64,000 nt of DNA from Umbilicaria muhlenbergii (GCA_000611775.1 KK106984.1:1787857-1851856); one strand, 5' to 3'. Shown: positions 48,001-60,156, counted from the first letter of the stretch. The notes: generated by a model not told the origin, from the sequence alone. A program made the numbers and translations.

Positions 48001-48870
48001 TACCTCATGACTCTGAGTCAACCTGATGTTCACATTGAAGATTAATCACTGATTGAGCACTGCCTTTCATTCACAAACTGATGAGCAGACTGAACAGCAG
48101 AATAACATGCTAAAACAGTACTTGTGAAGTTATGTTAATTATCAACAGGACAATTGAGCTTCACTTTTAACATTAATTGAGTTTGCATACAACATGAGCC
48201 TACACTCTTCTACTGAAAAAGCATCATTTGAGGTTGTTTATGACTTCATACCTAGATCAGATATGCTCACTGTGAAGGAACTCATGAAGTACTCTGCAGT
48301 TAAAGAAATTATCATTGAAGCTGAGCAGCTTATGAAGCATCTTCATAAGATTTAAATAAAAGTCTGCAGAGCTCTTGTGAAGTCTCAAGAGTATCAAGCT
48401 AAGCATTATAATCAGTCTCACCTTGACATGACTTATAGAGTTGAACAGTTGATTTAACTAAAGATTAAGAACATAACTCTGAAGTGATTCTCACAGAAGC
48501 TGAATTGACAGTATTATGAACTCTTTTAAATTATAAAGAAGATTGAGAATGTTGCTTATCAACTGAAATTATCAGAGGAACTTCACATTCATGATGTGTT
48601 TTATGTTAACCTGCTTCATGATCATAAATCATGAGCAGGTGAGGATACATCAGAGTTTAAATTACTTCACCTCATGAAAGACTCAGCTGAAAGGGAGTGA
48701 AAGATTAAGATTATAACAGCTTCATGAATTGTGATCAGCTCTGAGGATAAACCTGTTTTATAATATCACATTATGTGAAAGGAATTCTCAGAGATTACTT
48801 AAGAGCCTGTGAATAACATCTGCAACTTCAAGAAATTGATTAAGAAGTTTCATGAAGACTTTTCTGAGAC
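45053..48870 (+). pseudogene. gag-pol relic of the gypsy element
   Basis: Zinc knuckle CNYCDKHEHKKLNC (C-x2-C-x4-H-x4-C) at 45071-45112. The reverse transcriptase spans about 45900-46520 with the catalytic box degraded to FLNDILIYS at 46310-46336, so the first catalytic Asp reads Asn (a G-to-A change). RNase H is at about 46660-47150, ending YDFVIIYWKGNLNSVNSP. Integrase is at about 47480-48640, with HHCC-type cysteines (CNSCLVCQ), TDLSES, ISDHEF and TEQQNN around the acidic triad positions, and a FHVSLL-like end reading DVFYVNLLHD. A chromodomain-like tail is at about 48700-48870 (YHIM*KEFSEIT*EPVNN). In-frame stops are mostly TGA where family members have Trp or Arg. Confidence 0.88.
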
Positions 48871-49259
48871 TTTGTGAGTCATAATCAATGCTGATACACA
48901 TTCATGAGGAAATTAAACAAAGGGCTAAGATCTCTTCTGCTCATTAAAGCATTAAGTTATCAGAGAACTGAAAGTGAAATCACTTCATGAAGTCTGAAGG
49001 CTCATGAAGAAATGAGTCATGTTGACTTCAACCTGTTAAGACTTATTAATCTTTAATATCATGAAGAGGTCTGACTCAGAGTTAAAGTCCTGTGAGGAAT
49101 AAATCCTCACAGGAGCTGGTATTTACCTTTAAAAAAATTTAAACATCTCAATCATTATCAGTCTGTCACAGTGATATTTTCCTTCAGTGAAGCTCATGAG
49201 TCTTCATCTTCACAGGAGTGTTGAGCTTAAACAGCAGTCACAGCAGTTTTAAGAGCCTT

Positions 49260-50400
49260 GCTCATCTGACATTTCTTTCACTTACACGCCTTGCGTGCCT
49301 CCTTGTGACCCTCAGAGTCAGAGTTGGCCGGGGGCAGAGATGAAGATGAAGATGAACTCAGTTCTCATGAGAGAGATGATGAGGCTGAGGGTGACAGAGA
49401 TGAAGCTGTGAACAGTTAACAAAAGCACTTCATGAAAACATATCATAAAATCATACAAAGGAAGATGCAGGCCTTGCTGATGTGCTGATGACATTTCATA
49501 CACTTAACAGCATGAGGGGAGAGAAAATAATTCTTAAAATGATTAAGATCATGACCTGCAGTGACAGCAACACATGACTCACAGACTTGAGAGAAGATGT
49601 CTTTAATCTTCATAATTATTATTGTGAAGATCAGTCATGAAGTGTTCTCATGAAGAATGATCATGAAGATCACTTACAAATCACCTCATGATCTTACTCA
49701 TGATCAGTGAGTTGAACAAGCTGCTGTGAAATGATGCAGTCACAGAGCTGAGCCTCTTCATGAAGAGTTACCTCATGAAAGATTTAATTGCAAGGGGCTG
49801 AGTCAGAGGCCTGCATGAACAGAGGAAACAAATGAAAATCACAGATGATTTACCTGAGAGTGTTGATGATGTGATCAGTGTGAAGCATGATGAGCTGTAC
49901 TGCTGTTAATGAAAAAGCATCATGAAGGCAAGCATCATGAAGACAAGCATCATGAGGGTAAAACATCACAAGAGGCATCACAAGAATCATGATCATGAAC
50001 TTATCTGATGAGGAGTGAAAGGTTGAAGTTGCAAAGATTGTTGACAATGAAAACTCTGACCTTATGATCTGTGCAGGTCATTCATGAGGCTTAATAAAGT
50101 AAATTTGAATGACCTCATGAACAGCTGAACAGGCTCACAAATGAGTAACAATCATCATGAACACTGAGTCAGTGTATAAATTAATCATAACTTCACAAAC
50201 ATCTTGTGAAGGGAGACTTTTTTTCTCACTGAGTTTTAATGAGCTCTGCAACATATTTTTTTTTACAATTTTAATTTTTTTTTCTGATCTACAGGGTCAT
50301 TTTTTTTAACTGTTACTGATGCATTGTGAGGCGCTTCTCAGTGAAGACTTGCAACTGCAAATGTCATTATACTCATGAGGGCATGAGCTTTTAAAGAAAA
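49260..50400. other. 3' non-coding part of the gypsy element
   Basis: Between the chromodomain relic and the right LTR. TCATGA-rich, no recognisable domain. A small CpG-containing patch is at about 49286-49330 (ACGCCTTGCGTGCC). Confidence 0.5.
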
Positions 50401-50407
50401 GAAGCAA

Positions 50408-50862
50408 TGTGAGCATTTGATGTATAAAACTCATCAGGTGCTAGTTTAAAATAAGAAAGATTATATTTAACAACAGTGCAGCCTTGTGAAGATAACTTTC
50501 ACTAATGAATCAACCTCATGAGAGAGCTCAGCTGATAAACATCACTCTCAGCACTTCATGAAAGTGATTAAAGGAGTTAATATCATTGATGACATCTCAT
50601 GAAGATGTGATTCAGTAATAAACACCTCATGAAGACAGCTTCACTGAGATGACTGCTTCATGAGATTTTCCTCAGGCAGGCTAACTTCAGAAGAGATATA
50701 TTATGAGGTTAAAGCATGTCTCACTTTCTTTCTTAACAATAATTCTCTACCTACTAACAATATCATATTATTGTGAATCATTAACTATAAGTTTAAGTCA
50801 TTATTGTCACATAGCTTCATAATTCCTTAGTTAAGATATTACCTCATGATAATACACTTACA
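50408..50862 (+). repeat. Right LTR of gypsy element (455 bp)
   Basis: Starts TGTGAGCATTTGATG and ends CACTTACA. It shows more C-to-T/G-to-A changes than the left LTR (for example TTTAAAATAAG against TTCAGAATAGG). Confidence 0.93.
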
Positions 50863-51269
50863 CACATGTTTATGATGATCAGAGGAATGATGACACATCA
50901 TAAGTTTATCTTTTTTAATCCCCTTTCATTTTGTTTAATATGATAAAGTGTCATATTAATTGTCATACTTTTGTCATACTTTATGTCATACTGATGTATT
51001 GTTAATTAATTATAATGTTTAATGATTAATCATCAGATCTTCATGCTGCTGTCTTTTATTAATCATTATAAACATTCTTCACACCTTTTGCAGCTGCTTC
51101 TCAACATGAGTTTTTTAACTTTCTTAAGATTAATATGTGTTAATTTAATAATTTTAAGAAGCTCATTCAAGCTCTTGCTGTCTTGTTGAAGAGCACTGCT
51201 CACATTCTCTGCATTTTCAACACTCATCAATCTCATCATCATTAAGAGTATATCAAACTCTGTGAGCAG

Positions 51270-51437
51270 CACTAACCTTAATTCTCACCCTGTACTCAGG
51301 TGGGTACAGTAAGGCTGACAGAGTATATTATATCACAGTCTCAGTACTTCTCAGCCATTTCAGCCTTACTGTACTCAACCCCCTGTAATTGCTTGTACTC
51401 AACCTTAACTTTTGACAGAGATGTTGAATAAAGAAGC
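51270..51437. repeat. 168-bp repeat, copy 1
   Basis: CACTAACCTTAATTCTCACC...GAATAAAGAAGC, in the same orientation as 58805-58972. Contains an internal dyad (GGGTACAGTAAGGCTGA against TCAGCCTTACTGTAC), so it can fold. Copy 1 has CTC where copy 2 has CCC at several GTACCC sites. Confidence 0.88.
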
Positions 51438-51699
51438 TTGAAAGAAGAAAGTTATAAAGCAGTCTGAGTTCTTAAATATGCAGTTCTGCCTGTCTTTTTA
51501 TCTTAAGATTGAACGGGCGTGCAGGTTAAGGTTAGGGTGAGCTGTGCATGAGGGACTTGATGAAAAAAAAACCAAAATCAAAAAACCACCACCACCACCA
51601 TCCTCACCTTCAGCAGGCGCACGCCGGCGGCCAGCAAGCAAGCAAGCAAGTGAATAAGTAAGCAAGCAAGAGGATGTTGATTTTCTTCTGCAAAGTTCA

Positions 51700-52400
51700 A
51701 AGCATTCCCACGGCTCTGATTGATTGCGCCCGTGGGAAAGAAATGTTCATGCACGTAACACCTTTCCACGGCTCTGATTGGCCGCGCCCGTGGAAAAGAA
51801 ATATTCTTATGCACATAACGCCTTTTCATGGCTCTGATTGACTGTGCTCATGACTTCCTCATTTGTTTATGATTTATCATCTCCTCTCCCCCCTCCCCCT
51901 CTTCTTCTTCAACCACTTCAGCGCGCGTGCATCACTGGTGCAGAGCAGCTTGCAAGAAGAAGTTGACTGCTGTCAAGCTCCTGCACAGTTTGCCTCCTTG
52001 AGAATTTAATCACCCTTCAGCATTGCGGCGGTGCGGGCCTTGAAGCAGCCATGACTTCAGCGTGGAAAGAAATCCTCATGCACATAACACCTTTTCACAG
52101 CTCTGATTGGCTGCGTGTCTGTCATTTGTGATTTATTATCTTCTCAGGTGAGAATCAGCAGGCTTTCTCCCCTCAAAAATCACTCAACCTCACGTGCATC
52201 ATCAGTGTGAAGCAGCTTGTTAAGAAATTGACTGCTGTCAACCTCCTGCACAGTTTACCCCTGACAGAATTTAATCATTCAGGTGCTGTTGAGGTGCAGC
52301 CTTGAGGAGATCATGATTTCAGAAAGAGATGAAGAGAGTTATTCAAAAAATCCTTATGCACATAACACTTTTCCACAGCTCTGATTGACTGCAGTTTAAT
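51700..52400. repeat. Five spaced copies of a CTCTGATTG block with CCACGG/CCGTGG dyad
   Basis: Blocks near 51710, 51768, 51829, 52097 and 52377 share ATGCACATAACACCTTTT followed by CCACGGCTCTGATTG. The first two are closed by GCGCCCGTGG, giving a CCACGG...CCGTGG dyad. Later copies read TCATGG...CTCATGA and TCACAG, the products expected of CpG decay. Possibly the upstream regulatory or terminal region of the unidentified element to the right. Confidence 0.7.
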
Positions 52401-54329
52401 TTTCAGAGTGACTTGACATCCCCTCAGCCTCAACTTTTCACTCAAGCAATGAAGGATTTCACATCATCAAATGTAGAGGAGCTTTGAGAGAGTAGTTGAC
52501 TGCAATTAACTCCTTTGCACATGTGACTACCTGACTACCTGACTACTCACTGAACATTTTGCAGAGCGGTGTGAAACAGAGCCTGAAGCAGAAATATTTA
52601 AATATTTAATATAATGCAGCTAGCCTCTGAAAATTGTGACACAGAAATCCACAGTCATATCATATCATCAGGTGCAAGACTGAAATAGAAATACACATCA
52701 GAACTGCTGCAGTGACTCTGATTCAATTTCATAGACTGATACTACATGAGGCTGGCTTGATCATGTTCTTTAATTCAATCTCATAATGCTACTGATTGAA
52801 GGGCAGGCTCACTTCAGGTTTGTTTAATGCAGATAACTTGATGATATTCTTCCTCACTGACAGTGATGAAGGCTTGTGCTTTATTTAATTATAAAGTCTC
52901 TTGAATTCCTGCTATCACTCCCCTCCTGTCAACAATGCAACAGTCAGCTGAACATGTGCTTGTCATCTCACTCACTGCATCAATGTTGCTGAGTCATCAG
53001 CTCAGTTTGTTGATCTGAAACATGTCATTCTCAAACAGGCATTTTTATCTTAGTCAGCATAACAAATCATTCTCCTCAATAATCATTATCAGGGAGGCTA
53101 GGCGCCCTTTGCTGATGTTCAGTGCATTGTTAACATCATGAGTCACACACTGTAACCCTCTTAATGCTTCATGTCTCATTATCTCACTTGTGCTGATCAG
53201 TTCACTCTGTCATTTCATCATCCTCATCATTACTGCACAGCCTTCCTCATCTGAGCCTGATCATCAGAAAGCTTCTCAGCAGATTGTCAGCTTCCTGTGC
53301 ATCATGCTGTCTCTTAAATTATGCCTTGATGAGCAAAGAGCCAGACTGAGAAGTGTGCAATCAATGCAGCATGACAGGCTCTGCACTGTGAAAATCAGTG
53401 ATGAGCCACGCCTGATGAGCATCCTCTGAATTCAGTGATTAACAGAGCTCAGGTGAAAGCCTCTGCTCCTGCAGAAGTTTCTCTGAAAACTTTCACTGCA
53501 CACTTGAATCAGATCAGCCTACGCCATGCTGCTGAAAGTATGTTGCTCACAGACTCAAGTTGACTGCTGATTCACCCTCATGCTGAAAGCTGACAGCCTG
53601 GCTTCAGATGTCTCTGCAAGTCAAGATTCATCTGTGAAAGCTCACCTCACTGCTGGCTGTGAGGCCTCAGCTTAAACACAGAGGTGAAAACCTCTGCCTG
53701 ATGACAATGAAGAGCTGCTGAGAAATACAGATTCATCATTCAGCATGTCAGCTGAACTCAACAACACAGATGTGAACAAGGCAGCCTGAGATGCTCAGCA
53801 TCAGAAACATCAGGCGTTCAGAGCTGCAAGTGAAGCTTAAGCACTCACTGCAAAAACTGTAATTTCTGCTGATGATCCTGCAGCAATGATAGTTGATGAT
53901 GAGGGACTCATAGCCCGCCCTGAGTGACTTACCCTGCGCACAGAGTCAAAAGATTGATGTCATCATGCTGACTGCAGTCAACTTCAACATGTGAAGTTAA
54001 CTTCTGAATTTTAGCTGTTCCTGCTGCACGGATCATGCATGTTGCTGCAGACTCACTCATCAACAAGTAACCTGCCCCTGAGCTGCAAGCATGTGAACAT
54101 GCTCAAAACATTAAAGAGAGGTCATTCATGATCTGTGAAGCCTCTCTCACTGTTGTGATGAAGTTGAAGCAACAGCAAAGAGTCCTGAAGAATTCAACTT
54201 TCATAAACAAGGCAGCTGCTGATGCTGCTGTGAAGAACATGAGAAAACATGAGTCAGATCAGGAAGTGAACATGAACACAACATAAGTCAGACTGATAAC
54301 ATGTCATAGAAGAAGAATTCAATCACTGA
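52400..54329. other. Hypermutated DNA, mostly unassigned
   Basis: Transposon-derived by composition. Short protein-like pieces (for example LDEQRARLRSVQSMQHDRLC near 53322) suggest former coding DNA, but no family was recognised and frames change. Confidence 0.4.
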
Positions 54330-54960
54330 ATGAACAACACAGTCTTTCAGCTCAGGATCACAAAGAGTACAGTCAGTGAGCAGGAAACTCAGCTGACTGC
54401 AGTTAACTTCACATGTGAAGTTGACCTCTTGAACTCAGCTGTTCCTTCTGTAAAGAGTTTAACTGCAGCCCTCATGACTGTTCTTTTCATCATCACACTG
54501 AAGCTGAACGTTGTCTCAGTCACCTTAAGTGAGGATGAGAATAACTCACAAGAGGAGGATTAATTCTGTCAAGATGCATTCTCTGATGCAGAGTCAGAGT
54601 GAGCAAGCTTGAATTTAAAGTCACTCATGACTTTCCTCACCTCTCTCAACACAGATGCTGTGAATTCAGGCTTTGATGAAGCTGAGGGTCATGAGGCAGA
54701 TCAGCTCTTCTCAGCCTCAGTCACATGAACTCACTCTGAGAAGGAAGGCTCAGACAATGCTGCTGTTGATGTGCAGATAAAGTCAGAGTTGAAAGAGGAA
54801 CTGTCTGTCAGTGAGGATGAAGAAGCAGCTGTGATACAAGATGAAGCAAGAGGATTTGATCAAGTGATGTTGAGGCATGAGCTTGCATTAATCACAGATG
54901 AGGAGTGACATCAAAGAGCTGATGAAGCACTGCAGAAGACATGAGCAGATCACTGCATAT
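54330..54960 (+). pseudogene. Acidic coding relic upstream of the unidentified large frame
   Basis: One frame runs with few stops and gives acidic, Ser-rich sequence (LSEDENNSQEED, SVSEDEEAAVIQDEARGF). Stops are TGA or TAA at isolated positions. It is in a different frame from the large relic at 55211 and may be an upstream exon or a separate first protein. No homology recognised. Confidence 0.4.
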
Positions 54961-55210
54961 ATGATAAACAATTCATCTTCACTGTGTTGCAGTCACCCTC
55001 CCTTTAACTGATGCTGCAGATTCCCTCCCCTCTTTATACAGCTCACTGAAGCTCTTCATGACTTAAATGACTGAGTGTTGAGATCATGAAATCTCAAGCG
55101 TCATTCCCTCTGAAAGTCTGCTGCCGGCGCCTCTGAATGAGAGCAGCATTTTGTCATGAAATGATGATCATGAAGATTATCATCACCTTCTTTGATGATC
55201 CCTGCTTGTG

Positions 55211-58165
55211 AGTGATCTGAATGAGCGCCTCAGCCTGAGCATGACAGCATCAGAACTCACTTCAGAAAAGCTGTAACATCTTCAGTTTATGAAGGTTCAT
55301 TGACGCTGAGATGTGAACAGCTTCATCATCAGGGTCATCAGCTTGAGTGTTCATCAGGATGAATTTAAGCTTTACTACAGGTCACCTTACCTGCGCTGCT
55401 TGACTCAGAATCAATATGTGTGCTTTCATGACATGATGCTGCACAAGTTGAAGAACCTTCACCTCAGCTGTGATCTTGCATCAGGAGGTTATCACCTGAA
55501 CTGTCATGTTTTCTTCCCTCACATGATAATCACTTCACTGAGTGGCACTCACCTGACAGATCATCAGCAGGAGGTCTGAATTAACAGAATTATCATTCTC
55601 ATGCTGAGAGTCAGCTGCATCAATGACATTCTGCAGCATCACTCATGAAGCTATGCAGAGGTGAACATCAAGACTTCAGTGAGAAAGAAATATCATCTGC
55701 ACAGCAATGATCAAGCAATGAACATTCACTACTGCATATCAAAGACAGATCTGAACACTTTCTGAGATGAAATCATCATCTGCTGCGCCTGTCATGTGAA
55801 GTACAGGAATCTCTACCTCATCATATCTAAACATGAGCTGAAGCTGTACATCAAGTGCAGCAGCACAATGAAGATGCATATTTACTTTCTTAATCACCTG
55901 AACTGATGTTTCAACTTCACTGAGAGGTACATGCCTGCAGAGGACTGCTGACTCAACCTGAGTTTAAAGAACACTTCTCAGTTTAAGTTGACTGTCAATG
56001 TCACGCTCCTGCAGAAGATGTCATGCTGTCAGCATTGAGTCAAGAGCTTCAACTGTCTCACTCACTGATTCATTCTCTCTCAACAGTGGCAGTTCCTCTG
56101 AGTCATGACAGGCAGTGTTGACACAGTCATGATCACTCTGCTTCTCACAAACTCACTGCGCGCCTGAGGAGGGGTTGCATACAATAAAGCATACAATCTT
56201 CACAAAGATCTGTTCATGACCCCTTACAAAGGATTGAACTCATTCAGCTTGAATCAACTTGAAGAGCTCAGGTACTCTCAAGGCCTACTTGATAAATGAT
56301 ATCAAGTTAATAATTCAGGTCATAAGATCTTCTACTTTCATAAACAGCAGCAGCTGATCAGCACTTATCAGCACATCAAGCACTGACTTCATGTTGCATT
56401 GACAGTCACTGCAGACATGTGCTTCAGCATTTAACAGGAGTATCACATCAACCTTGAGTTATTTCATGCCCTCAGCCTGAGCCCTGACATCACAGTGAAT
56501 CAGCTCAGTCATGCAGTGATGCACAGCATGCAGGACATCTCATGAGGGGATTTCTCAGATATGAATGTGAGAAGTGATGTCATGAAACTCAACTCTGTGT
56601 TGACTGCAGTCAACATGTTCACTTCTGATGAGGTGAGTGAATCTCCTGCTGTTAATGCAGATGCTGCAGCTGCCTCAGTGAACCTGAGACATCAACTCTT
56701 TTAAATCTTGATGATGCATGAGGTCAACACCTACATGATCATGAACATCAACTGATGACTGCTGTGCTTTAAGGTGTTGATGTGTCAGGTGAACTGAGAG
56801 CCTGATGCATTAATGCCTGCATCTCAAGAGCATCAACTCATCAATGAAGTGATGATCAGCATCATTATCTGCACTCTGCAGTTGAGTGTTAAAGGTGATG
56901 ACCTCATCATCAAAAGGGTGCTGTGACTGACATCATGAAATAAGCTGCAATCAGATCAGTGAGGTCAAAGGCAGCCTGAAGCAGAGAAGCTCTGTACATC
57001 ATCTCTGCTGAGGTTGAATTACTGTGGCAGTCTTCAGCATCATGAGCTCATCTGACTCTCAGATCACATGATCCTCTGAAATGCATTATCAACCTTCACA
57101 CCAAAGGCGCTGCAGAAGCTGAAGATCATCAAGAATGCATTTCAGATCAACTTAAAGAAGATCATGCATGTTCAGCATGATCTGCAGCATGAAGATTAAG
57201 TTTATCAATTTTATCAGGAGCATCTGCATCATCTTAATCCTCATTCTGACAGACTTGACCTGACTGGCCTTTACACAAGCCTGAATGTTGATGCGCAGCT
57301 GATGATTCAACTTTATGTTGTCAGGGTCCTTTTCATGCTGATGAAACATGCATATCTGAAACACACTGATGACAGGGCCTTCAGGCAGTTCACAGTTTCA
57401 CTGAATGACATGAAAAGGAACAGTTTGAAGGAGCTCAACTACATGATGATGCAGAGCCTGCTGTCATTCTCACCTCATGTCATGCTGATCAAGAAAGTCA
57501 GGGTGAATCAATGCAGCTGAAATGAGCTCTCACACTTTCACTGATACAACATCAGCCTGTGACTGAACAAGGTGAAGGCCCTGTTCACATGAGATGATGA
57601 GATCATGAAGGCACTGAAGCCTCAGGGGTGAAACAACAACAACTTTCATCAGCTGACACAGCACTTGCATGTCATCACTGCTGAGGAGAGGGGTCTAGCA
57701 GCTGCAGAACAGTTCAAGAAGATGCTGAGAAATCAAACCTGTGTCAAGCTCTGAATCATCTCACAGTATGACCTGAACAAACTCTTCATGATGCAGAAGG
57801 CGTCTCAGCACAATGTGAAGAACATCAAGAATGCAATTAATGTGATGACTGATCTGAACTGAATGAACTGACTCATGTCACGGCTGAACTCAGAGTACTT
57901 TGATCTCATGTGATCCCTTGACCAGGCGTGGTGTCATGATTTCATCAAGGTCAGCAGGGGGTGTGAGGCGTGACTGCAAGTTTAAAATGTCATGAAGAAG
58001 ACCTTCAAGATGCAGGTGCTCACAGAAGGTGACTGTCTGATTAGCAGGCTGCTCAAGAATCTTAAGTACTACAACATGAACACCTGTTTAATCAGCATGC
58101 AGGATTTCTTCATCAAGTTGAATGCTGCTGAGAGCAACAGTGAGTTATCTGGCAGTGAGCAATAA
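55211..58165 (+). pseudogene. Unidentified coding relic, about 985 codons in one frame
   Basis: From 55211 to the TAA at 58163-58165 a single frame stays protein-like with no frameshift. It is interrupted by about two dozen or more stops, nearly all TGA, plus a few TAA. Readable blocks include TQNQYVCFHDMMLHKLKNLH, SGGYHLNCHVFFPHMIIT, GGVAYNKAYNLHKDLFMTPY, SLNQLEELRYSQGLLDK, CISKTDLNTF, CHVKYRNLYLIISKHELKLY and ISRLLKNLKYYNMNTC. Cys and His are frequent in the first third. I cannot place it in any transposase, Helitron, reverse transcriptase or recombinase family by eye. It lies between two 168-bp direct repeats (51270 and 58805), so it probably belongs to one mobile element. Confidence 0.6.
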
Positions 58166-58804
58166 ATGATGAACTGAGTTTGCTGCAGGCAGCTCAACCA
58201 TGAAAACAAGTCAACACTGACACTCAAATCAAGAGGTGAGCAAAATGAGAACTTGAGTTCATGAATGTGCATGTATGATGAGCGCTTGGTGCATCTGAGT
58301 TTGAGGATGATTGATGTGTCATGCAGCAATAAATAAGTCTCTTAATCTCACCTGATGATCACCTGACTGAGCTGAATGCATTGAACCTCAGTGATTGTCA
58401 TTGCTGATGAAGACAGTGAAGCACATGATCAGGTGACATCACCTTACTTGTTAATCCTCTCACCTGAGCTTGCAGCCGCTCAAGTCAATTGCAGTCAACT
58501 TGAAAATGAGGTGTCTGCAGGTTCCCTTCATGCATGTCTTCAGCAGTTCACACTGCATGAGTCATGTTTATCAACACATCAGTTTGCCTGCAGTGAACAA
58601 TTATCAAGGTTGCTTGTAATGTTGATGCAGCGCGTGAAGCTGCTGTTCAGATGAGTTTAAGCCTGCTGTTCACTGCACATGTTGATTGATGACCTGTTCA
58701 GATATGCTCTGCTGCAGCAGTGTTGCTGCACCTCATGAGATCATCATTCACAGTCAATTAAATTCACTGCAGGTGCTCACTGATTGTGTTGATTGTTTAC
58801 ATTT
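58166..58804. other. Hypermutated DNA 3' of the unidentified frame
   Basis: A short open frame at 58391-58654 (IVIADEDSEAHDQVTS) is not recognised. Ends at the second 168-bp repeat. Confidence 0.4.
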
Positions 58805-58972
58805 CACTAACCTTAATTCTCACCCTGTACCCAGGTGGGTACAGTAAGGCTGACAGAGTATATTGTATCACAGTATCAGTACTTCTCAGCCATTTCAGCC
58901 TTACTGTACCCAACCCCCTGTAATTGCTTGTACCCAACCTTAACTTTTGACAGAGATGTTGAATAAAGAAGC
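58805..58972. repeat. 168-bp repeat, copy 2
   Basis: Same length and orientation as 51270-51437. It keeps GTACCC and TGTACCCAACC where copy 1 has GTACTC. Confidence 0.88.
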
Positions 58973-59420
58973 AAGGCTGTTTTTCAAGGCCCTCATCAAA
59001 GCTGTTTTGAAAGCTGTTTTGAAAGCTGTTGTTTGAGGTCATCATTGAAGCCGTTTTGAAAGCTGTTTGCCAAGGCTGTTTTCCAAGGCCGTTTTTCAAG
59101 GCCCTCATCAAAGCTGTTTTGAAAGCTGTTTTGAAAGCTGTTGTTCAAGGCTGTCATCAAAGCTGTTTTGAAAGCTGTTTGCCAAGGCTGTTTTTCAAGG
59201 CTGTTTTTCAAGGCCCTTGTCAAAGCTGTTTTGGAAGCTGTTTTGAAAGCTGTTTGAATGAGTCATATACATGAACTTGAACTGGGTTACCCAGTGAAAA
59301 CTCAACCCAAACTCAAAAAAACTCAACCCAGTGTGACTCAACCCAAAAAAAACCCAACTCAGTCTGAGTTGGGTTACAATAGTCAAAACCCAACCCAAAC
59401 CCAACTCATGATGCAGCGTA
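58973..59420. mobile_element. Mutated, left-truncated copy of the hAT-like MITE
   Basis: Holds the same 12-bp array, now reading TTTTGAAAGCTG (58973-59260), the AACCC-rich subterminal DNA, and the right terminus ending ATGATGCAGCGTA at 59420 (intact copy: ATGGTGCAGCGTA). The left terminus is missing; the array abuts the 168-bp repeat. It sits inside a gypsy reverse transcriptase relic. Confidence 0.8.
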
Positions 59421-59429
59421 ATTGAGATT

Positions 59430-60047
59430 GTGTGTCAACTACAGAGCACTGAATAATATAATGATAAAAAACAGTTACCTGTTGCCGCTTATGTCAGAAC
59501 TGCAGGACAGATTTCAAGGAGTATAATGATTCACAAAGTTCAACATCTCAGAGGCATTCAATCAGATCTGAATAAAAGAAGATGATGAATGAAAAACAGT
59601 GTTTTAAATGCACTCAGGACTATATGAGTACTTGGTAATGTTATTTGAATTAATCAACACCTCAGTGATTTTTTAAACTTTCATCAAAAATGTCTTGTGA
59701 TAATACTTGAATCAGTTCATAGTCATCTACCTTAATGATATACTGATATACTCAAAGATGAAAGAACAACATGTTAAACATGTTCAGAAGGTCTTACAGG
59801 CGTTAAAAGACATCAATTTACACATTAAGTCTGAGAAGAGTCTTTTTCACATCAAAGAAGTTCAGTTTCTTGAATTTATCATCACCTCAGAAGGCTTATG
59901 AATGAAGTCAGAGAAGATTAAGTCTGTAGTTGAATAATCAGTTCTGATAAACATTAAGGAAGTACAATTCTTCTTAAGCTTTGCAAACTTCTATAAGAAG
60001 TTTATCAAGAAGTATCATCAGCAATTTAGCAAGTTAACTTTGAGTTA
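59430..60047 (+). pseudogene. Second gypsy reverse transcriptase relic, left part
   Basis: Readable from VNYRALNNIMIKN through FTKFNISEAFNQI, KEDDE (then TGA at the usual Trp) and the catalytic box YLNDILIYS (59728-59754) to NFYKKFIKKYHQQFSKLTL. Distinct from the chromovirus at 43.6 kb. Cut at 60046-60047 by the pogo insertion. After 62582 the frame resumes briefly with NLIFE-like words. Confidence 0.82.
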
Positions 60048-60156
60048 GTTTTTAACACTTTGAGCGCTCTGAGCTTCTGATCTCATGTCTCAGCCTACCA
60101 CCCCACAAAAAATAGAAAATAAACATTGAAACTACCCATTTCTCCACCATAATTGC

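Larger units (their letters stand above)
43643..50862 (+). mobile_element. Complete but dead Ty3/gypsy chromovirus, 7,220 bp
   Basis: Two 455-bp LTRs (43643-44097 and 50408-50862), each TGTGAG...TTACA. The 5-bp target duplication CACAT lies at 43638-43642 and 50863-50867. The interior shows, in gypsy order, a CCHC zinc knuckle, reverse transcriptase, RNase H, integrase and a chromodomain-like tail, all crossed by stops that are mainly TGA. CpG is nearly absent over most of the element, while TCATGA words are very common. It cannot encode a working protein. Confidence 0.93.

Noticed and set aside
44000-58200. TGA read as Trp (mitochondrial code, nuclear mitochondrial insert)
   Set aside because: TGA also replaces Arg codons, TAA occurs too, and the genes are gypsy and transposase relics rather than mitochondrial genes.
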